Of a DNA stretch of 64,000 nucleotides, positions 36,654-45,416 are shown one piece after another. The translations under genes were made by a program, and so were the position numbers. This stretch comes from JAAZNO01 sp012798275. GTDB lineage: Bacteria; Chloroflexota; Anaerolineae; B4-G1; SLSP01. How positions within the stretch are numbered: the first letter of the stretch is position 1; every line of letters starts with the position of its first letter. The stretch spans positions 7,145 to 71,144 of the forward strand of contig DAOPQD010000005.1 in NCBI GenBank assembly GCA_035347995.1, read 5' to 3'. The notes beneath the pieces were generated by a model. The model saw only the letters and a program-made list of their open reading frames with translations. It did no database searches and was not told the origin of the DNA.

Positions 36654-37334
36654 GTGACGGAGGCGCGGGCTCTATTTTCGAAGGAGACGGCGCCAGAGTC
36701 CATTAACATTCTGGCAGTCTTCGGCGGACTCATCGTCCAGTACCTCGGCGCGGCGACCAGCGCCCTGGGATTCACGACGCTCATCTTCGCCATTCTGGAG
36801 CGGACGCTTTCCGAGGAAGATCTCACCGATCTCCAGGACGAGGAAAAATGGGATCCCCGCAAGCTGCCGCCGGTTGAGGATTCCAATCGCATCCAACCGG
36901 TGAGCATGGTCGCGGGCATCTGCTTCACCGTCCTGGCACTGTTGCTCTTCAACCTGTTTGCAGATCGGTTGGGCATCATCTACACCCAAACAGAGGGAGG
37001 ATGGAAGGTCATCCCCGTGCTCAGCCCGGCAGCCATCAAAACCTTCCTGCCGCTGTGGAACCTCAGCTGGGTGCTGACGCTGGCGCTAGACGTGGCGGTC
37101 TTGCAACAACGGCGATGGAACACGACCACACGCTCGCTGGAGCTGGGGCTGAAAGGATTCACCCTCTACATCCTGGTGCGGATGTTTTCCGGCCCGGTGC
37201 TGGGGAAGCCGTTCGAGATGGAAGTGATCGAGCAAGTCCTGACGCAGGTGTATCGCTGGGCGCTGATCTTCGGCATCATCGGCACCGTCGTGGAGATCGC
37301 CCAATCCGGCTACCGGCTGATCCGCCAGCGCTGA
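36654..37334 (+). CDS. HAAS-type membrane protein, probably N-terminally truncated
   Basis: 226 residues from GTG 36654, with no ribosome site. Five to six hydrophobic segments are seen, and a loop KWDPRKLPPVEDSNRI (near 63-78) typical of PadR-linked membrane proteins that normally carry an N-terminal cytoplasmic HAAS domain of roughly 80-100 residues. That domain is absent: only 30 nt separate it from padR, and the frame is the same as padR, split by one TAA (36621-36623). It looks like the surviving C-terminal part of a deleted gene, though coupled translation cannot be ruled out. Confidence 0.6.
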   Translation: MTEARALFSKETAPESINILAVFGGLIVQYLGAATSALGFTTLIFAILERTLSEEDLTDLQDEEKWDPRKLPPVEDSNRIQPVSMVAGICFTVLALLLFNLFADRLGIIYTQTEGGWKVIPVLSPAAIKTFLPLWNLSWVLTLALDVAVLQQRRWNTTTRSLELGLKGFTLYILVRMFSGPVLGKPFEMEVIEQVLTQVYRWALIFGIIGTVVEIAQSGYRLIRQR

Positions 37335-37340
37335 GCTGCC

Positions 37341-37376
37341 GAGAGGAGTGAGCAGTGCCGTCGGCTCACTCCTCTC
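37341..37376. terminator. Hairpin between convergent genes
   Basis: GAGAGGAGTGAGC (37341-37353) and GCTCACTCCTCTC (37364-37376) form a perfect 13-bp stem between a plus-strand and a minus-strand gene. There is no clear T-run on either side; probably a bidirectional terminator. Confidence 0.6.
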
Positions 37377-37402
37377 TTCACATCTGTCCAACGGGAAGGG
37401 CT

Positions 37403-37945
37403 TTAGCGGCGCGTCCTCAGATAATGGGCATAGCGCTCACACGAACGCTCGATTTCCGCCTCCGCGACGGCGCGCCCTTCCCAACCCCGCGCCGTCGCCT
37501 TCACCCCCTGCAGGTCTTTGTAGACGGTGAAGAAATGCGCGACTTCTTCCAGAAAATGCGGCGGGATGTCCTTCAGCTCGCGGTAGACGTCAAAAAGGGG
37601 ATCGGTCGCGGGAACCGCCAGGATCTTGTCATCGTGCAGCTCGCCATCCAACATGCGGAAAATGCCCACCGGGCGGGCCTCGATGATCGCGCCGGAGGCC
37701 GTCGGCTCATTCGTCATCACCAACACGTCGGCGGGATCGCCGTCTTCGTACACGGTGCGCGGGATGAAACCGTAGTCTCCGGGATAGTGCAGCGAGGAGA
37801 ACAGCACCCGATCTAGCTTGACGAACCCGCCTTCCAGGTCATAGACGAACTTGTTGCGCGAGCCCTTGGGGATCTCCACGACGACATAGACGACATCCAA
37901 TCCTGCCCCGGGGCCGGGCGTTAATTCATGCCAGAGATTTGCCAT
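37403..37945 (-). CDS. ppa: Inorganic pyrophosphatase (family I)
   Basis: 180 residues from ATG 37945 (GGAGG 8 nt upstream; an in-frame GTG at 37960 overlaps that site). It hydrolyses PPi to phosphate. Family I features: EIPKGSRNKFVYD near 24-36, YPGDYGFIPRT near 54-64, and DGDPADVLVM near 68-77 with the metal-binding Asp residues. PATDPLF and KDL are present near the C-terminus. Confidence 0.95.
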   Translation of the reverse strand: MANLWHELTPGPGAGLDVVYVVVEIPKGSRNKFVYDLEGGFVKLDRVLFSSLHYPGDYGFIPRTVYEDGDPADVLVMTNEPTASGAIIEARPVGIFRMLDGELHDDKILAVPATDPLFDVYRELKDIPPHFLEEVAHFFTVYKDLQGVKATARGWEGRAVAEAEIERSCERYAHYLRTRR

Positions 37946-38040
37946 AGCCCATACCTCCACTCATGGCTCACAGATGGTCTCACTGATGCATCCAGCAGCG
38001 CTCTTCGCGGTGAATGCCGAGGCCCTTTCCCTCGCGCGCC

Positions 38041-39063
38041 TCAGAACAGCGTTCCCTGCTCGGTGCGGGTGTAGGGAAGACCCAGGTGCTCATAGGCCAG
38101 GCGCGTCGCCGTCCGACCGCGAGGCGTGCGATCGAGGAACCCCAGCTGCAAGAGATAGGGTTCCACCACGTCCATGATGGTGTCGGCTGCTTCGCCGATG
38201 GAAGCGGCGATGGTTTCCAGGCCCACGGGGCCGCCATCGAATTTCGCGATGATGGCGCGCAGCACGCGGCGGTCGAGGTCATCGAGGCCCATGGCGTCAA
38301 TCTCCAGGAGCGCCAGCGCCTCGGCAGCCAGCCCGGCGGTGATGACGCCATCGCCGCGCACCTGCGCGTAATCGCGCACCCGCCGCAACAGGCGCAGCGC
38401 CACGCGCGGCGTCCCCCGTCCGCGGCGGGCGATCTCATCGCGTCCTTCCGGCGCCATCTGCACCTTCAGCGCGCGCGCGGCCCGTTCCACAATCTCGGCC
38501 AGCGCCGCCTGCTCGTAGAAATCAAGCCGGTAGACGGCACCAAAACGGGTGCGCAGCGGAGCCGAAAGCAGCGCCAGCCGTGTCGTCGCGCCGATGATGG
38601 TGAAGTGCGGCAGGCTCAGGCGCACCGTCCGCGCGCCGGGCCCCTGCCCAATGACGAGGTCCAGCGCGAAATCCTCCATGGCCGGATAGAGGATCTCCTC
38701 CACCACCTTGCCCAGGCGATGAATTTCATCAATGAAAAGCACTTCTTTTTCGCGCAGGTTGCTCAGAATGGCGGCGAGGTCGCCGGGGCGCTCGATGGCC
38801 GGCCCGGCGGTGATGCGAATGGGCGCGCCCATCTCGTTGGCGCAGATGTGCGCCAGGGTCGTCTTCCCCAGGCCGGGGGGACCGTAGAAGAGCGTGTGCT
38901 CGAGCGCTTCGTTGCGTCCCTGCGCCGCCGCGATAAGGATGCGGAGATTCTCACGCACGCGCTCCTGTCCGATGAGATCATCCAGGTGTTGCGGACGCAA
39001 CGCCCGATCCAGGGCCGCCTCTTCCGGTTCAGCTTCGGGTGATAGATTGCGATTATGACTCAT
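38041..39063 (-). CDS. ruvB: Holliday junction branch migration ATPase RuvB
   Basis: 340 residues. Walker [10 protein letters not shown] near 61-69, Walker [10 protein letters not shown] near 108-116, sensor 1 [10 protein letters not shown] near 158, arginine finger region SAPLRTRFG near 167-175, and a C-terminal winged helix ([18 protein letters not shown] near 274). Length and motifs are standard. ruvA and ruvC are not in the window. Confidence 0.97.
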   Translation of the reverse strand: MSHNRNLSPEAEPEEAALDRALRPQHLDDLIGQERVRENLRILIAAAQGRNEALEHTLFYGPPGLGKTTLAHICANEMGAPIRITAGPAIERPGDLAAILSNLREKEVLFIDEIHRLGKVVEEILYPAMEDFALDLVIGQGPGARTVRLSLPHFTIIGATTRLALLSAPLRTRFGAVYRLDFYEQAALAEIVERAARALKVQMAPEGRDEIARRGRGTPRVALRLLRRVRDYAQVRGDGVITAGLAAEALALLEIDAMGLDDLDRRVLRAIIAKFDGGPVGLETIAASIGEAADTIMDVVEPYLLQLGFLDRTPRGRTATRLAYEHLGLPYTRTEQGTLF

Positions 39064-39155
39064 CGTGTTTTCCAGTATTTGCGCACAGGTTCAGCGCCGC
39101 AGACATGCCCGCCTTCCATCCGGTTCGAGAGGACCGGGACTGCCTGAAATCGAAA

Positions 39156-39847
39156 TCAAGCCCCACACCATTCGCGGCGCAGGATGCCGTAGAGCACCAT
39201 GTCGCCGACTTCCCCATCGCGGAACAGGAATTCGCGGAAAACGCCCTCGCGCCGGAAACCCAGGCGCTCGCAGTCTGTCGGAGCAAGAAATGCCATCCCT
39301 AAATTGGCGGATTTTTGCGGCAGAAGTGGGGCGCAAGGCCCGAACCAAAGGTTAAGATCGTGCTTGAGTGGGACAGCACTCCGCAAAACGTGTTCTCCCC
39401 GACAGACTGCTCGTAGAGCGCGATTGCCGGCGCATTGTCGGCAAAGACGGTGAGCTGTACGCGGCGCAAATTGAGCTCGCGGAAGGCAAAATCCAGCCCC
39501 AGCGTCATCGCGGCATAGCCGTAGCCCTGCCCGCGATACCCCGGCTCGCCGATGCCCAGGCTGATCCAACCGGTGCCATGATTCCAGAAAATGCCGTCCA
39601 CTTCCAGGTAGCCGATGAGCGCGTCGTTTTCCAGAAGCCGCACCGCAAACGGGAACGCCGTCGGCGATTGTTGCTGCTCCTCGATGTACTTGATCACCTC
39701 GGCGACGGTTTTGGGCATCGCCGGGGAGGCGTCATACCGGCGCATGAAGTCCGCGTCCTCATACCAGCGGGCGATGAGCGGATAATCTGCCGGGGTCACT
39801 GCCGCCAGCCGTACCCGCTCATCGCGCAGGAGGGGGACACAGCTCAT
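39156..39847 (-). pseudogene. GNAT acetyltransferase gene interrupted by a 139-bp insertion
   Basis: The frame starts at ATG 39847 (MSCVPLLRDERVRL) and reads through the RimJ/RimL-type GNAT core, including GEPGYRGQGYGYAAM, to IALYEQ near 39413. There it enters a 139-bp element and shifts frame, giving an aberrant end at 39299. The true C-terminus (RLGFRREGVFREFLFRDGE to the stop at 39156) lies beyond the element. Removing the element and one 4-bp target copy restores IALYE-RLGFRREG with no frame change, so the gene was intact before insertion (about 182 residues). Its ATG overlaps the stop of the preceding membrane-protein gene. Confidence 0.92.
39271..39409. mobile_element. 139-bp miniature inverted-repeat transposable element in the GNAT gene
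   Basis: Perfect 11-bp terminal inverted repeats CAGTCTGTCGG (39271-39281) and CCGACAGACTG (39399-39409), flanked by the direct duplication CTCG (39267-39270 and 39410-39413). There is no coding capacity; a transposase must act in trans. Parent family not identified. No second copy was seen in this window. Confidence 0.92.
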
Positions 39848-40242
39848 GCCGCCGCCTTGGCCGGGGGTCGAGACAAGGCCCACTCCGGCGGGCGCTGCGG
39901 CAGGACATAGAGGAAATAGGTGCAGGGCAACGCCACGAGGGGTAGCACGACGCAGCCAATCCCCAGCAAGACGCGCGCCGTATCGTTGCCGGCCCGGTTC
40001 AGGATGATGTGGCTCAGGTAGAAGAGTTGCAGCGCCAGCCGGAACCACGAGCCGCCGACGGCGATGAGCATGAAGATCATGAAGATGAAGAAGAAAAGCG
40101 GCCCTGGAGTGTCGCCCCGCCCCCCCGTCAGCGGCGCGAGCGCCATCAACATCAGCCACGTGACAAACATCGCCAGCGGGTAGATCACCACCCATAGGGT
40201 CGCGATTCCCACCAGGATCTTGAGCGGTTGCGAGAGTTTCAT
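39844..40242 (-). CDS. Small membrane protein of unknown function
   Basis: 132 residues with four hydrophobic segments (about 9-33, 48-65, 66-82, 89-112) and a Pro/Ala-rich cytosolic tail. No family recognised. Its stop overlaps the GNAT start (ATGA), so the two genes were co-translated before the GNAT gene was broken. It is downstream of the Rnk/GreA-like gene by 12 nt. Confidence 0.75.
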   Translation of the reverse strand: MKLSQPLKILVGIATLWVVIYPLAMFVTWLMLMALAPLTGGRGDTPGPLFFFIFMIFMLIAVGGSWFRLALQLFYLSHIILNRAGNDTARVLLGIGCVVLPLVALPCTYFLYVLPQRPPEWALSRPPAKAAA

Positions 40243-40254
40243 AACGGCTCCTTT

Positions 40255-40671
40255 CTAAAGATGATAATCGCCCGCAGCTTCGGGCTGATAGAGAATCTCC
40301 AGCACCCGCAGGTGACTGATGCCCGCGGGCACTTCCCATTCAAAGGTATCGCCCACGCGATATCCCAGCATGGCCATCCCGATAGGCGCGAGCACCGAAA
40401 CCTTGTCCTGTGCAGGATCGGCATCCTCCGGGAAAACCAGCGTGACCGTCATCTCCTCCTCGAATTCCAAATCATACAAACGAGCTTTCGAGTTCATGGT
40501 GATGACATCCGGCGGGACCTCGGTGGGCGCGACGATCTGTGCGCGAGCCAGCTCCCCTTCCAGGCGGCGTAAGGCGTCGCGGTTGGCATAACCGGTGCGG
40601 TGCAATTCGTCAATCAGTTCAGATAGACGGTGCTTGTCGAATTCGGTGATGTAAATAGCACGTTCGTTCAT
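40255..40671 (-). CDS. rnk: Rnk/GreA-like RNA polymerase-binding factor
   Basis: 138 residues. The N-terminal part has a short helical region and the C-terminal part a GreA/GreB-type FKBP-like domain (VTLVFPEDADPAQDKVSVL near 76 and LGYRVGDTFEWEVP near 102). This fits the regulator of nucleoside diphosphate kinase (Rnk) group, which binds RNA polymerase in the secondary channel but lacks the long GreA coiled coil. Symbol given by family resemblance. Confidence 0.82.
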   Translation of the reverse strand: MNERAIYITEFDKHRLSELIDELHRTGYANRDALRRLEGELARAQIVAPTEVPPDVITMNSKARLYDLEFEEEMTVTLVFPEDADPAQDKVSVLAPIGMAMLGYRVGDTFEWEVPAGISHLRVLEILYQPEAAGDYHL

Positions 40672-40690
40672 CGAAAAACTCCCAATTCAA

Positions 40691-41182
40691 TCAATGTTGA
40701 CGCAGAAACTGACCCAGGTCAGGGTTCTGCTGAATGGCAAAATTTCCATGCCCGAAGGCGTGCAGCAATCTCCGCGATTGAGGGCTGTGAAATTGGGGAG
40801 CAGAGCCGCGCGTGCAAATATACGCCTTCCAAGTCGTTTGTTGTCGAAGCGGTTGAGCATGATTAGCGTTGAAATGCGGCGCAAGCGATTGCAGCGTGTT
40901 GATGACTTGCTCGATGGCATGCGTGATATCGCTTCCCTTCAGCTCTACAATGCAAATGGTAGTGGACGCGCTTCCCTCAGGCGTGTAGAAAACCAATAGA
41001 TCGCTCAAGGCGCCGCAGATGTGCAGTTCGGCACGCAAGGCACAGGGACGATTTGTCTGATCGTCAATGGCAAACCATTTCCAAGTCTCACCCTGGCGCG
41101 GGGTAACGCGCACGACAATACCTCTTTCTCTGTAAGCATTTCCTGGGTGCCGACAGCGTTCGCGCATGGTTGAACAAGGCAT
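40691..41182 (-). CDS. Small PD-(D/E)xK nuclease-like protein paired with an AAA ATPase
   Basis: 163 residues. The core reads HICGALSDLLVF (Asp61), CIVELKGSD (Glu80, Lys82) and HAIEQ (Gln92), which matches the D-ExK-Q pattern of PD-(D/E)xK nucleases. I infer a nuclease fold; no search was done. The ATG follows the AAA ATPase stop by 2 nt, so the two are co-translated. Base composition is more AT-rich than the flanking mutS and rnk. The combination resembles two-gene defence modules (ATPase plus effector nuclease), but the small partner is not a DUF4435/Toprim or HNH protein. Confidence 0.6.
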   Translation of the reverse strand: MPCSTMRERCRHPGNAYRERGIVVRVTPRQGETWKWFAIDDQTNRPCALRAELHICGALSDLLVFYTPEGSASTTICIVELKGSDITHAIEQVINTLQSLAPHFNANHAQPLRQQTTWKAYICTRGSAPQFHSPQSRRLLHAFGHGNFAIQQNPDLGQFLRQH

Positions 41183-41184
41183 CG

Positions 41185-42603
41185 TTACTCAACCGCTCCC
41201 ACAACATCAAGGACATCAAAATAAATTTGAGAAATACGGTCAGAAACCCGCCCAAAAGTGCCCCAGTCAATATCGCCCTGTTCATCCAGAATGCTGTGCG
41301 CGGTCCCCTTCTCAAAAAGGTAAACCGCAACTTGTGCCTGTGAGAGTAAGGCCGCCTCACGTTTCAGGAAGAAATGCTCAGCGGCTTCAGCAGGTCTTGG
41401 ATGGCGTGCACCGGCTATCAGGTTGGCCAGGTGATCCACCACATACGGGCTATGGGTAGTGGCCATCACATTGATCCCGGCATTGACCATCATGCCGAGG
41501 AATTCCACTAACCGTACCTGGGCTTCCGGATGAAGATTCATTTCGGGTTCATCAATCACCACTAAATCGCCTTCAGTGGCCAAATACCGCAGATAAAATA
41601 CCAGCGGCGCCAATTCTTTGACCGCTGAAGAGGCTGCATTGATACCCAATGCCCCGCCAGGAATCGAGAAATGGATGCGTCGTTCGATACTTGGCTCCGG
41701 AGTGGAAAAGTCAACCTTTCCCCCCAATAAGTCATGTTCCAAAATTTCGGCAAGCCGCAGGTATTCGTTGATCTCAGGCTCTTGGCGCGCCTGCTGTTCC
41801 CGTTGAACGCGCGTGCCAGTCAAAAGAGCGGTCGTCATCCACCCCTGGTAAATAGTAATAGGAAAATTCACCATGGTGCGTTTTAGATTCTCTGTCAAAT
41901 CCGCATAAGATTGCATAGTCGAGCCATACCCAGGCAAGCCCCGCAATAATTGTCCAACTTGTTCTAACTGGGGGAAAAAACCACTACGTTCTGTGGGAAA
42001 CGGCCAAACGAAGGCATATAAACAACGGTGTAACGCGGCAAAGATATTTCGGGCCACAAATTCACGGATGATGGTAGGATGTAGATTCGAGGCTTCGCCT
42101 TCGGTGTAAAAGTACAACGTTGTATTGCCAGTTTCTTTTAGCGCGCGCAAAACACCGCCGACCTGGTCTTTGACTTTCAGCTCAGCTAATTTGTCCCATT
42201 TTTCTGAAGTATAATCTACTGTGACTTGTAGCTGTGTTTGTTTGAAATTGGTAACTGGCGCGCCAATCACGGTTGGGAGCCAATCTTGAGCAAGTCTGGC
42301 AATGCCGTCAAAGTACATCTCCCCATAGCGTTCCGCAAACGTCAATAAATCAACCTGAGAATTTCCTTTTCTTGATAATTCTTCAATAATAGTTTCTATA
42401 ACAGGATAATTCTCTGAAGTTTTTTGTTCTTTGAACGCATTTAAGTATTCTAACCAGCCATAACCGAATAGCCCCAGAAGGTTAGCAATGGCATTTGCGG
42501 TCCAGGTTTTTCCCGCATTGCTAGGGCCAACAAAAATCGTCAGTGGGCGCAGTGCTATCTCGGCGTTTTCAACCGGGCCTAAATTTCTAATACTTATTTT
42601 CAT
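41185..42603 (-). CDS. AAA (ABC-like/OLD-related) ATPase of a two-gene module
   Basis: 472 residues. Walker A GPSNAGKT (26-33), signature-like SSAVKELAPL (325-334), Walker B LVVIDEPEMNLHPE (347-360), and switch ATTHSPYVVDHL near 380. A long helical and hydrophobic middle (about 50-300) likely forms the coiled-coil or dimer region. No C-terminal Toprim domain of classic OLD proteins is seen, so the effector is probably the next gene. It starts 14 nt after the mutS stop on the same strand. Its more AT-rich composition suggests acquisition by transfer. Confidence 0.8.
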   Translation of the reverse strand: MKISIRNLGPVENAEIALRPLTIFVGPSNAGKTWTANAIANLLGLFGYGWLEYLNAFKEQKTSENYPVIETIIEELSRKGNSQVDLLTFAERYGEMYFDGIARLAQDWLPTVIGAPVTNFKQTQLQVTVDYTSEKWDKLAELKVKDQVGGVLRALKETGNTTLYFYTEGEASNLHPTIIREFVARNIFAALHRCLYAFVWPFPTERSGFFPQLEQVGQLLRGLPGYGSTMQSYADLTENLKRTMVNFPITIYQGWMTTALLTGTRVQREQQARQEPEINEYLRLAEILEHDLLGGKVDFSTPEPSIERRIHFSIPGGALGINAASSAVKELAPLVFYLRYLATEGDLVVIDEPEMNLHPEAQVRLVEFLGMMVNAGINVMATTHSPYVVDHLANLIAGARHPRPAEAAEHFFLKREAALLSQAQVAVYLFEKGTAHSILDEQGDIDWGTFGRVSDRISQIYFDVLDVVGAVE

Positions 42604-42617
42604 GATTTTTACTTTCT

Positions 42618-45260
42618 CTACTTCCGCGACTTGCGCCCCTTAGGTTCCCCCGTCACGAGCCGCTGCCACTCGTACAATTTGGTCAGCGCCTCGAGTGGGG
42701 TGAGGCTGTTCACATCCAGCGTGCGCAGCGCCTCGATCACGGGGTGCTCTTTGGCGATGAGCAGCGGCTGGAACGGTTCCGGTTCCGCCGCGCCGGGCCG
42801 AAATTCGCCGCTCTCCAGCTGCACCAGCAACGCCTCGGCGCGATGGACGACCGGCGCGGGCACGCCCGCCAACCGCGCGACGTGAATGCCATAAGAGCGA
42901 TCCGCCCCTCCCGGCGCCACCCGGTGCAGAAAAACCACGTCCTTCCCCTCTTCGACCACCGCCAGGTTGAAGTTACGGACGTGCGGGAGATGCTCTTCCA
43001 TCTCGATGAGCTCGTGGTAGTGCGTGGCGAACAGGGTGCGCGCCCGGCGCTCCGGGTGATTGTGAAGATATTCTACCACAGCCCACGCAATTGCCATCCC
43101 GTCATAGGTGCTCGTGCCGCGCCCGATCTCGTCCAGAACCAGCAGGCTTTGCGGTGTGGCGTGATTGAGAATCGCGGCCGTTTCCACCATCTCCACCATG
43201 AATGTGGATTGTCCCGCCGCCAGCTCGTCGGAGGCACCGATGCGCGTGAAGATGCGATCCGCTATGCCGATCTGCGCCGCGTCCGCCGGCACAAAACTGC
43301 CGATTTGCGCCATCAACACGATGAGTGCGCTTTGACGAAGGAACACTGATTTCCCGGCCATGTTAGGGCCGGTGATGATGTGGATCCGACTGTCCTCATC
43401 CATCCGCAAGTCGTTGGGGACAAAGGGCGTCTTGAGCGTGCGTTCCACCACGGGATGCCGCCCGGCGCGGATATCGAGCACTGGCGCGGACGTGAGGGTG
43501 GGACGGACGTAGTGATAACGCGCGGCGACTTCCGCCAGCGCCGCCGCCACATCGAGCCGGGCCAGCGCCGCGGCGAGTGCCAGCAGCTCCGCCGCGTGAG
43601 CGGCCACCTGCGCACAGAGCTCGCGGAACAGCCGCGCCTCCAGCTCGTTGATGCGCTCCTCGGCATTGAGCACCAGGCTTTCGTATTCTTTGAGCTCCGG
43701 CGTGATGTAGCGCTCCGCGTTGACCAACGTCTGTTTGCGGATGTAATCCGCCGGCACGGCCCCGGCATTGGCGTGCGTGACCTCGATGTAGTAGCCAAAG
43801 ACCTTATTGTAGCCCACCTTCAGGGTCTTGATGCCCGTGCGCGCGCGTTCCTTGCCCTCCAGGGCAGCGATCCACTCACGGGCGTCCCGGCTCGCCAGGA
43901 TGATGCCATCGAGTTCGGCGGAAAAGCCGGGGCGGATGAGGCCGCCGCCATTCGCCTGCGGCGGGGGGTCGTCTACCAGCGCCGCCGCGATGAGCGCGGC
44001 CACCTCGGGCAAGGGCGCCAGGCCTTCGGTCAGCGCCGCAAAGCCCGGGGGCGCAGTCCGCGCCTCTGCCACGAGGGCGCACAGCTCAGGCACCGTCTCC
44101 AGCGCGGCGCGGATGCCGACGAGGTCACGAGGAGGCGCTTTCCCCGCCGTGACGCGATTGACCATCCGCTCCAGGTCGGGGACTGGTTTGAGCAAACGGC
44201 GCACGGAGGCCCGCAACAAGCCCTCTTCCACCAGCCCCTGCACCTGATCCAGGCGCGTCTCCAGGGCGGTGATGTCGAGCAACGGACGTTGCAGCCGGTG
44301 CAGCAGCAGCCGGCCGCCCATCGCCGTCAACGTCATATCGAGCACCCCCAGCAACGAACCGTGCTTCTCGCCGCGCAAGGTCTCCGTGAGTTCCAGATTG
44401 CGCCACGTCGCCGGATCCATCGCCATGAAGTGCCCGGTCGAATACGTCATCAGCCCCACGATCTGCGGCAGCATCCCCTGCTGCGTCTCCTGCAGATACG
44501 CCAGGATCGCGCCGGCAGCCCGCACCGCCAGCGGCTTGCCCTCGCAGCCGAAGCCCTCCAGCGTGCGCACCCCGAAATGTTCCAGGAGCGTTTGCCGCGC
44601 GGTCGTCTCCTCGAAGCGGTAAGCGGCCCACGGCGTGAAATGCGCCGGCAACGACCCGGCGAGCGCCTCTTCGGGGGATGTTTCTGGCTGATCGGAAGCG
44701 CGCTCCTTCCACGAGCCGACCTTGGGGAAAAGCACCTCACGCGGCTGAAGGCGCGCCAATTCCTGCCGCGCCGCCGCGAGGATGTCGCCATCCTCGCTGA
44801 GCTGGGTCGCGCCGAACTCGCCGGTGGAAATCTCCGCGTAGGCGATGCCCGCGCGTTCGCCCTCGATCACCACAGCGGCGAGGTAATTCGGACGTTTCTC
44901 GTCGAGCAGTGCCGGCTCGATGAGCGTGCCGGGCGTGACAACGCGCTCGATGCGGCGCTCCATCGGCCCACGACCGTCAGGCTCGCCTACCTGCTCGGCA
45001 AGCGCCACACGATAGCCTTTCTCGATGAGGCGGGCGACGTAGTTTTCTACCGCGTGATAGGGCACCCCCGCCATCGGAATGCGCACGCCCTTCGCCACCG
45101 GGCGCGAGGTGAGGACAATATCCAGCTCCCCGGCCACCAGTTCGGCGTCGGCGTCGAAGGTCTCATAGAAATCGCCCAGCCGGAAGAACAGGATAGTGTC
45201 CGGATAGCGGGCTTTCAATTCCAAATATTGCTTGCGGATGGGGGTCGTGTCTTCACTCAT
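42618..45260 (-). CDS. mutS: DNA mismatch repair protein MutS
   Basis: 880 residues from ATG 45260 (MSEDTTPIRKQYLELK); the longer open frame has no family match. It recognises mismatches. Mismatch-binding motif FFRLGDFYETF near 23-33 contains the Phe-x-Glu pair, Walker A GPNMAGKSVFLRQ near 630, and LVLDEIGRGTSTYDG near 705 is Walker B and signature. A TATAAT box lies 6 nt before the ATG, so the transcript is likely leaderless. Confidence 0.97.
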   Translation of the reverse strand: MSEDTTPIRKQYLELKARYPDTILFFRLGDFYETFDADAELVAGELDIVLTSRPVAKGVRIPMAGVPYHAVENYVARLIEKGYRVALAEQVGEPDGRGPMERRIERVVTPGTLIEPALLDEKRPNYLAAVVIEGERAGIAYAEISTGEFGATQLSEDGDILAAARQELARLQPREVLFPKVGSWKERASDQPETSPEEALAGSLPAHFTPWAAYRFEETTARQTLLEHFGVRTLEGFGCEGKPLAVRAAGAILAYLQETQQGMLPQIVGLMTYSTGHFMAMDPATWRNLELTETLRGEKHGSLLGVLDMTLTAMGGRLLLHRLQRPLLDITALETRLDQVQGLVEEGLLRASVRRLLKPVPDLERMVNRVTAGKAPPRDLVGIRAALETVPELCALVAEARTAPPGFAALTEGLAPLPEVAALIAAALVDDPPPQANGGGLIRPGFSAELDGIILASRDAREWIAALEGKERARTGIKTLKVGYNKVFGYYIEVTHANAGAVPADYIRKQTLVNAERYITPELKEYESLVLNAEERINELEARLFRELCAQVAAHAAELLALAAALARLDVAAALAEVAARYHYVRPTLTSAPVLDIRAGRHPVVERTLKTPFVPNDLRMDEDSRIHIITGPNMAGKSVFLRQSALIVLMAQIGSFVPADAAQIGIADRIFTRIGASDELAAGQSTFMVEMVETAAILNHATPQSLLVLDEIGRGTSTYDGMAIAWAVVEYLHNHPERRARTLFATHYHELIEMEEHLPHVRNFNLAVVEEGKDVVFLHRVAPGGADRSYGIHVARLAGVPAPVVHRAEALLVQLESGEFRPGAAEPEPFQPLLIAKEHPVIEALRTLDVNSLTPLEALTKLYEWQRLVTGEPKGRKSRK

Positions 45261-45266
45261 ACGCGC

Positions 45267-45295
45267 ATTATACCCGTGGGATAAAAATCGGGCAA
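45267..45295 (-). promoter_or_regulatory. mutS promoter abutting the start codon
   Basis: On the minus strand TTGCCC (45295-45290) and TATAAT (45272-45267) are 17 nt apart. The ATG begins 6 nt after the -10 box, at the expected transcription start, so no 5' UTR is left. Confidence 0.75.
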
Positions 45296-45416
45296 GAATC
45301 ACCGGAGGGCAAAATCGCTCTGGGGGGGCGCAGTCGCCCGTGACGTCTCGACGCGGGATAACCAACAGTCCCCCTGAAGCGCTCCAGGGGGACTATCTTG
45401 AGGATCAAGGGGACGG

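Noticed and set aside
40691..42603. PARIS or AbiL defence system
   Set aside because: The small partner is 163 residues with an ExK core, not a Toprim/DUF4435 or RloB-type protein.
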